This document shows positions 28,133-36,928 of a DNA stretch of 64,000 nucleotides, in pieces (position 1 is the stretch's first letter; every line of letters starts with the position of its first letter). Below the pieces are notes generated by a model. The model ran no database searches. It saw only the letters and a program-made list of their open reading frames with translations, and was not told the origin of the DNA. Origin of the DNA: Legionella lytica (GTDB lineage: Bacteria; Pseudomonadota; Gammaproteobacteria; Legionellales; Legionellaceae). Position numbers and translations under genes: made by a program. The stretch spans positions 3,134,082 to 3,198,081 of the forward strand of contig NZ_CP071527.1 of NCBI RefSeq assembly GCF_023921225.1. The letters are read 5' to 3'.

Positions 28133-28732
28133 TTATCCTAAAACTTGGCCAAATAAAGACTGATCAATTAAATCACAAAAACAATGCAATATGAACAAGT
28201 GCATTTCCCTTATGCGTGCCGCATTATCGCAAGCCACACGCACTTCAATATCTTCTGGACCTAAATGATTAGCAAGCACCCCACCATCACGCCCACTTAG
28301 AGCAATCGTATCCATGCCTCGTTCATTGGCAGCTTGTAATGCATGAATCATGCTGTCTGAATTACCTGCAGTGGTTAACAGCAGCAAGACATCTTGCTCT
28401 TGGCCTAAGGCTTGGATTTGTCGAGCAAAAACTTGGCTGTAATGGTGTTCATTAGCAAAAGAACTGATGGTGGTAGCATCCGCACTTAAATTAAATACCG
28501 GCAGCGAAGGGCGCTCGACTTCAAAATGATTAAACATAGCGCTCGCAAAGTGCATACAATTGGCACTAGAACCGCCATTGCCGCAAATTAATATTTTTCC
28601 ATCACCCAACAAACAATTCACCAAGCGTTGTCCCGCTTTAGCAATGGTGTCAGATAAAGCATCCGCTAGCGCTATTTTTGTTTCGATATGCGTGCCGAAG
28701 AGGTGTCTTACTCTTTCTTCCAGTTGAACCAT
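28133..28732 (-). CDS. diaA: DnaA initiator-associating protein DiaA / SIS-domain protein
   Basis: 199 residues, a single SIS sugar-isomerase fold in the DiaA/GmhA group. Motifs are LICGNGGSSANCMHFASAMF near residue 50, LLLLTTAGNSDSMIHALQAA near 112 and IALSGRDGG near 138. In E. coli DiaA is a tetramer that binds DnaA and promotes replication start, while GmhA isomerises sedoheptulose-7-phosphate. The setting between yraN and dolP supports DiaA, but a phosphoheptose isomerase activity cannot be excluded from sequence. The length matches DiaA (196 in E. coli). Confidence 0.87.
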   Translation of the reverse strand: MVQLEERVRHLFGTHIETKIALADALSDTIAKAGQRLVNCLLGDGKILICGNGGSSANCMHFASAMFNHFEVERPSLPVFNLSADATTISSFANEHHYSQVFARQIQALGQEQDVLLLLTTAGNSDSMIHALQAANERGMDTIALSGRDGGVLANHLGPEDIEVRVACDNAARIREMHLFILHCFCDLIDQSLFGQVLG

Positions 28733-28767
28733 GTTTTAACCTTAATAACTATTCTCGAGTGAATAAA

Positions 28768-29127
28768 CTAATAATCCATACCAAAAGCATCTTTTATCCA
28801 AGTAATTGATGCTGACTTGCCATCGATGCTAATCACATCAAAACGCAGAGCAAATTTATTCTGTAACTTATGCACCATTGCATAATGCATTGCCGATTTT
28901 AATATTTTTTGCCGCTTAGTATAAGTAATACTTGCAAGGCCCCCACCAAAAGCAGCAGAAACACGAGAACGAACCTCAACAAAAACCAAATGCTCCCGGT
29001 CGCGCATAATTAAATCAATTTCGCCCAACTTGCAATGATAATTTTGACCAAGCAACTTAAGTCCTTGCGCAGTCAAATAATTTATAGCCTGCTCTTCCGC
29101 GATGCGCCCTTTCTCTTGTGTCAGCAT
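28768..29127 (-). CDS. yraN: YraN family endonuclease-like protein
   Basis: 119 residues from the ATG at 29127, one base after the lpoA stop, with AGGTGAG about ten bases upstream; an in-frame GTG at 29142 is less likely. It is a UPF0102 member with a restriction-endonuclease-like core: AEEQAINYLTAQGLKLLGQN, then GEIDLIMRDREHLVFVEVRS, which holds the Asp and Glu-x-x of that fold. The cellular role is unsettled in the family. Its place after lpoA and before diaA is conserved in Gammaproteobacteria. Confidence 0.9.
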   Translation of the reverse strand: MLTQEKGRIAEEQAINYLTAQGLKLLGQNYHCKLGEIDLIMRDREHLVFVEVRSRVSAAFGGGLASITYTKRQKILKSAMHYAMVHKLQNKFALRFDVISIDGKSASITWIKDAFGMDY

Positions 29128-29128
29128 T

Positions 29129-30958
29129 TTAAGCGGTCTCACCTAAGGAATGTACTAAACCCTGCTTAAATTGCCCCCATTCTAAAACCCGAGCAACCTG
29201 TTGTGACGGTTTAAGATATAAAATACCATCCCCAGAAAGGGATTCATCTGCAGGGAATAACATTAAGTGATTTAATTGAGTTGCTAAAGCATAACTATCC
29301 TTACCTAAAGCATACAGCCTATTGTAACTGTTAAATTGCTCTGGCCAATTCCTTGCTCTCATTTGATGACCAAAAACCCAAGGAATATCACAAAAGATAA
29401 TCCCATCCAAATCCTTATCTTTTAAAGGGTTTGCATTACCGCCATACACACTGGCCGTAGCATAGACCGGGACATCCGCAGCATAGTAATAATTTAATAA
29501 AGGCATAATTTGCCGTGCTTTGGATGGATAAGCCAATAAAAAGATCATGTCAAAGTCTTGGCGACGACTAACCACCGATTGGATTGAATAGCCCAGTAAT
29601 TCTTTTATTTGTTTTTCTCGCTGTTGGCTATTAGTAATATGAAGGAAATCCTTCATTTTCTTATTCAGATCATCTTTAGCGCCATATAAAAGAGTGCCAG
29701 CAACCTGCCCTCCTTTCTTTTGCCATTGCTTGGTAAATGCATTGGTTATTTCATTGCCCCATTCATTGCCCGGCGCAATAATGAGCGCTCGATGATAGCC
29801 TTTACTATGCGCCCTAATCGCCACTTGTTGCGCTTCATAGGCAGGTGACAAACTCAGTGAATAGGAGTTCTCTTGCACATTCGTAGCTGCATCATTCAAT
29901 AACAAAGTAGGTACCGGATGTGGTAATGCCGCAACCGCAGCAACTTGAGCCTTAGTCAATGGCCCCACAATATAATTAGCTCCATCAGCAATAGCAGACT
30001 GATACAAGGAGACAACATCGCCTTTGCTAGTGTCATAATCTTTAATCCTAATTGCCGCACCAGCAGGATTATTCTTTTGGGCCGCTATAAAACCATCGCG
30101 TATTGCAGTACCTGGACCTTGCAACGCTCCGCTCAAAGGTAATAAAAGTGCCACTTGCTTTGGCTGGTCCACCATTTTGTTAGCAATTGAATCTAACGGG
30201 TTAGGTAAAATATTATTTGCTGGGTGATTATTAAACTGGGTTTGCCAATGATCCAAAGCGGCGAGTAAGGATTTAGAGTTATCGCGATACTTACGCGCGA
30301 TTTGTGCTAATTGCAGCCAACCTTGCATTTCCGATTGAACGGCTGTGGTCATAGCATTATCAAGTTCCGCCTGGGAAAGATGCGTAATGGTTACCCACAA
30401 TTTACGACGATTATGTTTTTGACTGTCGTCATCAATAAGTAAAGGCTCTAACCTGATACGCTCAGAAATAGACTCTACGGGCTTATCAGTAGCTCGATAT
30501 GCTTGGGCTAATAACTCATGGTATTGCGCTTGCTGATATCGGGGTAACTCCTCTTTTTGGGAAATGCTCGTTAATTTACTTAACGCTCTTTGCGGTCTAT
30601 CCCGCATCACATCAATTTGTGCTAATAAAATATTTTTTTGCGCCATGAGCTCCGGTGTTAAATCAGCAGTCTGTGCTAAAATGGCCGCACCTTGCTGCCA
30701 TTGACCATCAGCAATTGAACGCCCAGCAGCCATAAGGAAGGACTTTTGTTTTTCATGACCTTGTTGGTTTTGCGCTTGCGCAAGATAACCCGAAGTTGAT
30801 TGAGGATATGGATTTTCTGCTTTTTTCTTCACGACCGCGGGTACAGGTGCGGGTGTTGGCACCTCAGGAACTGACGAGGTAACGGCTGTAGTACACTGAC
30901 AAAGAAATACAGTGGATGTCAGGAAGATAAGTACACGAATTTTATATATTTTTAACAT
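29129..30958 (-). CDS. lpoA: Penicillin-binding-protein activator LpoA
   Basis: 609 residues from the ATG at 30958; a TTG at 30973 is less likely. LpoA is an outer-membrane lipoprotein that reaches through the periplasm to stimulate the PBP1A transpeptidase. An N-terminal hydrophobic signal is followed by Cys (VFLCQCTTAV), though Gln just before that Cys is an unusual lipobox. Residues about 60-250 are helical TPR-like repeats. From about 265 a periplasmic-binding-protein fold begins (QVALLLPLSGALQGPGTAIR) and includes DFDMIFLLAYPSKARQIMPL and DGIIFCDIPW. It is divergent from rsmI, as usual, with a gap of about 40 bases. Confidence 0.9.
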   Translation of the reverse strand: MLKIYKIRVLIFLTSTVFLCQCTTAVTSSVPEVPTPAPVPAVVKKKAENPYPQSTSGYLAQAQNQQGHEKQKSFLMAAGRSIADGQWQQGAAILAQTADLTPELMAQKNILLAQIDVMRDRPQRALSKLTSISQKEELPRYQQAQYHELLAQAYRATDKPVESISERIRLEPLLIDDDSQKHNRRKLWVTITHLSQAELDNAMTTAVQSEMQGWLQLAQIARKYRDNSKSLLAALDHWQTQFNNHPANNILPNPLDSIANKMVDQPKQVALLLPLSGALQGPGTAIRDGFIAAQKNNPAGAAIRIKDYDTSKGDVVSLYQSAIADGANYIVGPLTKAQVAAVAALPHPVPTLLLNDAATNVQENSYSLSLSPAYEAQQVAIRAHSKGYHRALIIAPGNEWGNEITNAFTKQWQKKGGQVAGTLLYGAKDDLNKKMKDFLHITNSQQREKQIKELLGYSIQSVVSRRQDFDMIFLLAYPSKARQIMPLLNYYYAADVPVYATASVYGGNANPLKDKDLDGIIFCDIPWVFGHQMRARNWPEQFNSYNRLYALGKDSYALATQLNHLMLFPADESLSGDGILYLKPSQQVARVLEWGQFKQGLVHSLGETA

Positions 30959-30998
30959 GTTTAAGACACCCAATAAGCGATAACAAAAAGGATAAACT

Positions 30999-31847
30999 AT
31001 GACAAACTCACTAGCAACAGGAATAGGTACTCTCTATATCGTTGCCACTCCAATTGGAAATCGTGAGGACATTACCCTTAGAGCATTGCAAGTACTGAAA
31101 TCCGTTGATTTTATTCTGGCAGAAGACACCCGCCATTCTCTGCAACTATTAGCCTCATTGGGGATAAAAAACCAAGTGCATTCGCTGCATGCTCATAATG
31201 AACATGAAAAAAGCCAACAGCTTATTGAGCATTTTTTAGCAGGAAAATCAGCTGCCTTAATTAGTGATGCCGGAACACCATTAATCAGCGATCCGGGTTA
31301 TGTTTTAGTTAAATTAGCTCGAGAGCATGAGATTCCAGTTGTTCCCATTCCCGGAGCCTGTGCATTGATTACTGCTCTCTGCGCCGCAGGTGTTCCTTGT
31401 GATTCTTTTTTATTTTCTGGTTTTTTACCAGCAAAACATAATGCACGCAAAGCCAAACTTGAATCCCTAAATAACGAAATGCATACGCTGATTTTTTATG
31501 AATCAACTCATCGTATTCTTGACTGCCTTGATGATATAGCTGCAGTTTATGGTGAAGGCTGTACACTAGTTTTAGCCAAAGAATTAACTAAAACCTTTGA
31601 GCGCTTTATTAGTGGAAACGTGTTGGAAGTCAAAAATTGGTTAATGGCAGAGCCCGCGCATACTAAAGGCGAGTTTGTTTTAGTAATCCCGCCGCGCCCA
31701 GAGCTTGCGGAGCAAGAAAATCATGAAGAATTACTGGCTATCTTATTAGAAGACTTACCATTAAAGCAAGCAGTTGCTATTGCCTGTAAATTGACAAAGG
31801 CGAGTAAAAACGAGCTTTATGATTTAGCATTACGCATAAAAAATTAA
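30999..31847 (+). CDS. rsmI: 16S rRNA (cytidine-1402-2'-O)-methyltransferase RsmI
   Basis: 282 residues; AAGGA six bases before the ATG. RsmI methylates the ribose 2'-OH of C1402 in 16S rRNA using S-adenosylmethionine. It is a tetrapyrrole-methylase-fold protein, with the expected GTLYIVATPIGNREDITLRA start, AEDTRHS, LISDAGTPLISDPGY (the SAM-side loop) and a PGACALITALCAAGVP segment. The length is typical (about 286). It is the + strand half of the divergent rsmI/lpoA pair. Downstream, where many relatives have rnpB, this genome switches to the capsule locus. Confidence 0.95.
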   Translation: MTNSLATGIGTLYIVATPIGNREDITLRALQVLKSVDFILAEDTRHSLQLLASLGIKNQVHSLHAHNEHEKSQQLIEHFLAGKSAALISDAGTPLISDPGYVLVKLAREHEIPVVPIPGACALITALCAAGVPCDSFLFSGFLPAKHNARKAKLESLNNEMHTLIFYESTHRILDCLDDIAAVYGEGCTLVLAKELTKTFERFISGNVLEVKNWLMAEPAHTKGEFVLVIPPRPELAEQENHEELLAILLEDLPLKQAVAIACKLTKASKNELYDLALRIKN

Positions 31848-32075
31848 ATCTATACAGGAATGAATTTCTAGTTCGCGTTTAGAATCTAAAATTATAGTTG
31901 ATTTGATCACCAATTTAATCAAAGATGATTGCGCTTGGTGAGAATATTTTAGATTGCTAAGTTAATTCTTCGCATAATATGCCAAATGATAATTTGCTTA
32001 CTTAGACCCATTATATGAGTTTAATAATTAAATTTTAAAAAATTATCCGAAAAAAAGTACATGGTGGATTGTTAT

Positions 32076-33365
32076 ATGTCACATAAAGATCAATGGCCTA
32101 ATAAAATTAGGCTAAAAAAGAATATACTGTTACTGCAAGGACCTATCGGAAAATTTTTTAACTATTTTAGAACCTTTTGTTATAAAAAAACTAATGTTGA
32201 GCAGGTCTATAAAATTAATTTTCATTTGGGCGAATTAATTTTATACCGCGATAAAAATACTTATTTTTATCGCGGTGGTATTGAAGAGTGGGGGGCATAC
32301 TTTAAAGAAATCCTAAAAACACACCAGATAGAGCAAATATTTTTGTTATCTCAGCATAGGATCTATCATCAAATTGCAATTGAAATTGCAAAACAATTAG
32401 ATATTGAAGTTTATGTCTTTGAACAGGGATATGTAAGGCCACACTTTATAACTATTGAACGTAATGGCGTTAATGTAAATACTAATCTGTCTAAAGATCC
32501 TAAATTTTATTCTACTCTTAATCCACCTAAAGAGAGGAGTGAAATAAAACCATATGACAGTATTATATTGAATAAGCACGTAAAAAATATAGCAATGCTC
32601 CCCTACCACTGGCTAATGTTTGTATTCCACGCCCATATTTATGGTTATGGAATCGTAGTTACGAATTATTTAATAAATAGAAAGCATGTTGCGCAATTCG
32701 ATGATAGAGGGAAATGGATACCCTACCATATATTTAATTTTCTTAAGCTATTTTTTAATTTATCTACTGATAAACTTAATTTTTTTGTAAAAAATACTCA
32801 CGACAATTGGGTAAAAAAAAATAAAAAACAGTATTATCTCTATCCTTTACAAGTAGCCAACGATACCCAAATTACATATGGGGCTAATATAACAGTAGAG
32901 GAAAGCCTAAAAAGTGTTATTAAGTCATTCAAACATCATGCATCACCAGAAACTTTTTTAGTTATTAAACATCACCCAATTGATAGAGGACATAATAACT
33001 ATAAAAAATTAATAAATTCTTTATCTAAAAGATATGGCGTTGAACATAGAGTAAAATACATCTATCGATGCGATCTTGATATCACCATCAAAAATGCAAT
33101 CGGTGTGATCGTAATAAATTCTACAGTAGGACTCACAGCACTGCAGCATAAAGTCCCCGTTATTTGTTTATCAAATACAGCCATCTATAACATCCCCTTC
33201 TTAACCTATCAAAAAGGGCTGGATTCATTTTGGACGGAGTCTAAAGACTTCATTGTAAACGAAGAACTATTCAATAATTTTTATTTATACATGAAAAAAA
33301 CGACTCAATTTCAAGGGGAGTTTTATGCTCCTTATTTCACACAGTGGGAGCAAATGTTTTGTTGA
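32076..33365 (+). CDS. kpsS: Capsule polysaccharide protein, KpsS-like
   Basis: 429 residues from the ATG at 32076 (GTGGA eight bases upstream); an ATG at 32061 would add five residues but has no site. KpsS-type proteins are cytosolic beta-Kdo transferases that build the lipid-linked Kdo linker for group 2 capsules. Matching features are an N-terminal NILLLQGPIGKFFNYF, then FEQGYVRPHFITIERNGVN, a late LVIKHHPIDRG motif and NAIGVIVINSTVGLTALQHK. The DNA is much more AT-rich than its neighbours, which suggests recent acquisition. It faces away from the other kps genes but pairs with kpsC on the other strand. Confidence 0.85.
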   Translation: MSHKDQWPNKIRLKKNILLLQGPIGKFFNYFRTFCYKKTNVEQVYKINFHLGELILYRDKNTYFYRGGIEEWGAYFKEILKTHQIEQIFLLSQHRIYHQIAIEIAKQLDIEVYVFEQGYVRPHFITIERNGVNVNTNLSKDPKFYSTLNPPKERSEIKPYDSIILNKHVKNIAMLPYHWLMFVFHAHIYGYGIVVTNYLINRKHVAQFDDRGKWIPYHIFNFLKLFFNLSTDKLNFFVKNTHDNWVKKNKKQYYLYPLQVANDTQITYGANITVEESLKSVIKSFKHHASPETFLVIKHHPIDRGHNNYKKLINSLSKRYGVEHRVKYIYRCDLDITIKNAIGVIVINSTVGLTALQHKVPVICLSNTAIYNIPFLTYQKGLDSFWTESKDFIVNEELFNNFYLYMKKTTQFQGEFYAPYFTQWEQMFC

Positions 33366-33429
33366 TATTGGAGAGGGCAATCACTCTCTGCTATGATATT
33401 TCACTTTGCCTAGTACAAGGATATTGTAA

Positions 33430-35430
33430 ATGGAACGTCATGAAGTTATTTCTGCTTATCGATTTATTCTAGGAAGGGAGCCTGAAAATGAAGCAGTAAT
33501 AGACCAATATTGTGCTGTTGACTCATGGCAAGCCTTACGGAGAATATTTGTAGATTCAGATGAATATCGCGAAAAAAATAGGCAAGTGGAACAAGATAAA
33601 GACATTCTCCCCCAAACGCTACTAACAGACCACGATCATCTTCATTATCGAGTACCCAATAGCTTACATCGAAGCTTGCTGCCATTAAAAAAAATACTGG
33701 TCCTTGCTCATTGTGGTGGAGAACCTCTGCGAGTAATTGGGCAGGAAATGGGGCTAGCAGTGGAGCACCAGCTACTGAATTACTTATTTGACGAGCCACC
33801 ACCTCCGCCATCGCTTCCTGCATCTGAATACACATTTCAAGTAATTCAGCCCCCCTTACGCTCCATCACAAAGCATCTTCATATACTTTCTTTACCTTAC
33901 GATGATCTAGCCGCGCATGAGGCTTTTTTTGAGGAATGTGTCATTGCTGTTCGTAAGTTCTTAGAGCTAGGCAGCTTATGGGGACGGCAGCATGGGCTAG
34001 TTACTTTCTTTATGGGACTACTGCCAACACAACAAAATCCTATGGGACGCTTACTTCCGCGCTATGATCTACGCAATATTGTTTATTTTGTTGAGCGCCT
34101 TAATATGGAAATAGAAGCTTGCGCACGCAAGTTTCCTAATACTTTTTATTGTGATATCGATGAAATTGCGAGTACTTATGGTAAAAAATACATACAAAGT
34201 CACTCGGTCTCTATTAGCAGTCATGCACAAAGTTTAGTTGATTTTGATTTTGAGCAGGATCAAGAACGTATCGTTCCTGCAGTCAGAGCTACAAAACGTT
34301 ACACTACCAATCAATCATTATGGCAATTATATTGGCTAGAACTACTAGCCGCTTATCGCACCATTATGCAAGTCGATGTAATCAAGGTTATTGTCGTAGA
34401 CTTGGACGATACCCTATGGCGTGGTATTGCAAGAGAGAATAAGCTGGGAACATTGGAAGGATGGCCTATAGGTTTTATTGAAGCACTGCGCTGGGCTAAA
34501 CAACGAGGCATTATGTTGGCAATCGCCAGTAAAAATGATCACGATTGGATACAAAAAAATTGGGATGAACTAACGTTTCGTTTAATTGCTTGGGATGATT
34601 TTGTTTGCCATTGCATCAATTGGGAAGATAAAGCCACCAATATCACAACTATTGCTAAAAAGCTGAATGTAGGCTTAGAAAATATTTTATTTATTGACGA
34701 CAATCCCCGAGAAATAGCTTTAGTACAAGAGTTGTTGCCGATGGTGCGTACCGCAGGTACAGAACCACTTTATTGGCGTCGCATCGTGCTTTGGAGTCCG
34801 GAAATGCAACGTGCCGTATTGACGACTGAATCAGTAAATAAATCACAAATGATGCAAGCTCAATTACGTCGCGATGTAGACTTACAAAAAATGGATCAAA
34901 CATCATTCTTAGAAAACCTGAATTTATCTTTAGTGTTCAACATGTGCTATTCCAGTAATGATATTAAGTTCCAAAGAGCATTAGAACTATTAAATAAAAC
35001 GAATCAGTTCAATAGCACCGGACAAACATTTACGCCAGCTGACTGCGAGCAGCTATTTCAGGATGGGTGGGCCATGCTTTGTGTCAATGCGGAGGATAGT
35101 TATACCCAATATGGTTTAATCTCAGTGATTTGGTTAAAACAAAATAACATCAAACAAATGGTTATGAGTTGCCGTGTATTTGGACTTGGTATAGAGGACG
35201 CAATTCTTGATAATTTAATTGTAAGAAATTCTAAACATGATTATTTATATTATCAATTTAATAACACAGAACATAATCATGCAGCGAAAACATTTATTGA
35301 GCGTCATCATTTTTCAGAAGTTGATTCAGGACGTTACAGCCGATTAATATCATTGCCATTTACCAAGCCTGGCCATATTCATATTAAATCAGCCGCATTA
35401 ATGGAGGCCAGTCACGAATATGTTTTCTAA
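33430..35430 (+). CDS. FkbH-like HAD-IIIC family protein with N-terminal DUF4214-like domain
   Basis: 666 residues; AAGGA nine bases before the ATG. Residues about 1-55 (VISAYRFILGREPENEAVID) resemble the short DUF4214-type domain found fused to surface-glycan enzymes. About 80-300 is a helical/SGNH-like region. About 318-450 is the HAD-IIIC core, with the catalytic DxDxT motif at Asp324 and Asp326 (VVDLDDTLWRG), then IASKNDHDWI and ILFIDDNPREI. The C-terminal part (LNKTNQFNSTGQ, MSCRVFGLGIEDAI) is the GNAT-like end usual in FkbH. Such proteins load or modify glyceryl-type groups on carriers. Here a role in decorating the capsule repeat is likely, but its substrate is unknown. Confidence 0.83.
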   Translation: MERHEVISAYRFILGREPENEAVIDQYCAVDSWQALRRIFVDSDEYREKNRQVEQDKDILPQTLLTDHDHLHYRVPNSLHRSLLPLKKILVLAHCGGEPLRVIGQEMGLAVEHQLLNYLFDEPPPPPSLPASEYTFQVIQPPLRSITKHLHILSLPYDDLAAHEAFFEECVIAVRKFLELGSLWGRQHGLVTFFMGLLPTQQNPMGRLLPRYDLRNIVYFVERLNMEIEACARKFPNTFYCDIDEIASTYGKKYIQSHSVSISSHAQSLVDFDFEQDQERIVPAVRATKRYTTNQSLWQLYWLELLAAYRTIMQVDVIKVIVVDLDDTLWRGIARENKLGTLEGWPIGFIEALRWAKQRGIMLAIASKNDHDWIQKNWDELTFRLIAWDDFVCHCINWEDKATNITTIAKKLNVGLENILFIDDNPREIALVQELLPMVRTAGTEPLYWRRIVLWSPEMQRAVLTTESVNKSQMMQAQLRRDVDLQKMDQTSFLENLNLSLVFNMCYSSNDIKFQRALELLNKTNQFNSTGQTFTPADCEQLFQDGWAMLCVNAEDSYTQYGLISVIWLKQNNIKQMVMSCRVFGLGIEDAILDNLIVRNSKHDYLYYQFNNTEHNHAAKTFIERHHFSEVDSGRYSRLISLPFTKPGHIHIKSAALMEASHEYVF

Positions 35431-35732
35431 GTAAGAGGCTGTGGTTGCAGGGATTGTTGCGCATTAATCAATATCATACCGACCCAGCATTCGTAACATT
35501 TTGTAAACAAGATTGGGCTGGAAATCAATATTGCAAATAAAATTAGCTTACCCATTAAGACTGCATTTTAGTGTTAGTGGGTATGCATATTATTATGTAT
35601 TGATCTTCCCTTTCTGACGGTAAACTCTTTCTATACTTTTTTCGCACTTTTATGCAACCAAAACAACTACATTTAGAAGTAGCCTGGATGCAGTATAGCG
35701 AAATCCGGGAAGACATGAGCGCCGCGAATTCT
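35431..35732. other. Intergenic region between convergent FkbH-like and kpsD-like genes
   Basis: About 300 bases with no convincing gene. The main structure is the imperfect hairpin at 35549-35583. A 63-codon - strand ORF here lacks a ribosome site and protein-like composition. Confidence 0.5.
35549..35583. terminator. Imperfect long hairpin between convergent genes
   Basis: TACCCATTAAGACT and AGTGTTAGTGGGTA pair over 14 positions (one mismatch, one wobble) around a 7-base loop. There is no T-run, so it may be a Rho-dependent end, an RNA-stability structure, or an old element. Confidence 0.4.
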
Positions 35733-36896
35733 TCAAATACGATCAATCGTCATCGCCCCAATATTAACCACAGGATATACCGCAGATACCATAATATTTA
35801 ATAATTTCTGCAAGTCGACTGCAGGCGCATTGGACACATAAAGAACATCATTGTTATTAATCATAAACTGCTGCGTGATAAAGAAATTGCTCGGATCGCG
35901 TAAATTTACTTGGTATATAATGGGAATATATCTGGATTGTGATTTCGTTTTTAATGAATTGGCCAATACATTCCGCTCCTCAAAACGAAATATAAAAATA
36001 GCCCGTGCATCCGCTCGTATATCTTGCAATCCGCCTGCTCGTGCCAAAGCTTGGGCTAGAGAAACTCCTTGAGCTTCAAAATTAATCTCCTCATTTTTAC
36101 CCGTTGCACCTAATACCGTAAAACTGTGAGGTTTGAATAATGCAGTAACCACATCCCCTGCCTGCAATTCAATATTCTGTTTCGGATCACTAATAATCTG
36201 TGCTAAAGGAAGAGCCCCTACTTTATTACCTCGCGTCACTTGTAGAGTAATTTTGTTCACATCTTGTCGTACTCCTCCAGCCGCTGCTAAAGCATCTAAT
36301 AAACGCTCTCGGTGAGGAGTTAAAGGAACACGCCGGCTGGCAGCAACTTCGCCCACTACCGTAATATCAGAAGAATTATTAGCAGCGATGCGCACCAATA
36401 CCTGAGGATTATGAGATTTCCCTTTAAGTTGGGCAATAATAGTCGCCTCAACTTGCGCCGGAGTACGTCCTGCCGCACGAATGTTTCCCGCAAAAGGAAT
36501 ACGGATATATCCTTTTGAATTCACCATTTGTCCAGGGAAAATGGTAACTTGTGTTGTCGACTGTCCCGTAGGGTTAATTACCGAACTGTTAAATAACATC
36601 GCCGGAGGTGCTTCCCATAAGGACACTTCAATAACATCTCCAGTTCCAATTTTATCTCGCGCTTGATGCGAAAGAGGAAAAATTTCAGAGAAGAGTTGTT
36701 TATGTCTATAAGTATTAAGCCTTTGCGCAACCTCGCTGCTTACCTGCACTACACGAATACCATGAGCGGGCGAATTCATTACTTGAACCCTACTTGGCCC
36801 AGATGAAGAAAGCCATGCAGGATTAGTTGCACACCCTGTTAACATAGAGCCAGTTAAAAAACCTAAAAAACTGCTTCTTATTACATAAACTAACAA
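35733..36896 (-). CDS. kpsD: Capsule polysaccharide export outer-membrane lipoprotein (Wza/KpsD-like)
   Basis: 387 residues. I place the start at the TTG at 36896, six bases after AAGGAG; an in-frame ATG at 36983 lies inside the upstream gene and lacks a site. The lipoprotein signal reads FLTGSMLTGC. A polysaccharide-export (PES) domain follows: KIGTGDVIEVSLWEAP, then NSKGYIRIPFAGNIRAAGRTPAQVE. SLBB domains come next (DITVVGEVAASRRVPLT, LDALAAAGGVRQD; QGVSLAQALARAGGLQD). Such proteins form the outer-membrane channel for capsule export and work with the KpsE-type periplasmic protein encoded upstream. The length matches Wza (379) better than E. coli KpsD (558). Confidence 0.9.
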   Translation of the reverse strand: MLVYVIRSSFLGFLTGSMLTGCATNPAWLSSSGPSRVQVMNSPAHGIRVVQVSSEVAQRLNTYRHKQLFSEIFPLSHQARDKIGTGDVIEVSLWEAPPAMLFNSSVINPTGQSTTQVTIFPGQMVNSKGYIRIPFAGNIRAAGRTPAQVEATIIAQLKGKSHNPQVLVRIAANNSSDITVVGEVAASRRVPLTPHRERLLDALAAAGGVRQDVNKITLQVTRGNKVGALPLAQIISDPKQNIELQAGDVVTALFKPHSFTVLGATGKNEEINFEAQGVSLAQALARAGGLQDIRADARAIFIFRFEERNVLANSLKTKSQSRYIPIIYQVNLRDPSNFFITQQFMINNNDVLYVSNAPAVDLQKLLNIMVSAVYPVVNIGAMTIDRI

Positions 36897-36928
36897 CCAA
36901 TACTCCTTGTTCAATGAGCTCAGATCTT

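Noticed and set aside
31848..32075. Search for rnpB (RNase P RNA) after rsmI
   Set aside because: The gap is only about 230 bases, too short for a bacterial class A P RNA, and no conserved P-RNA core was recognised.
35555..35746. A - strand ORF of 63 codons next to the kpsD-like gene
   Set aside because: It overlaps the end of that gene, contains the hairpin at 35549-35583, and has no ribosome site.
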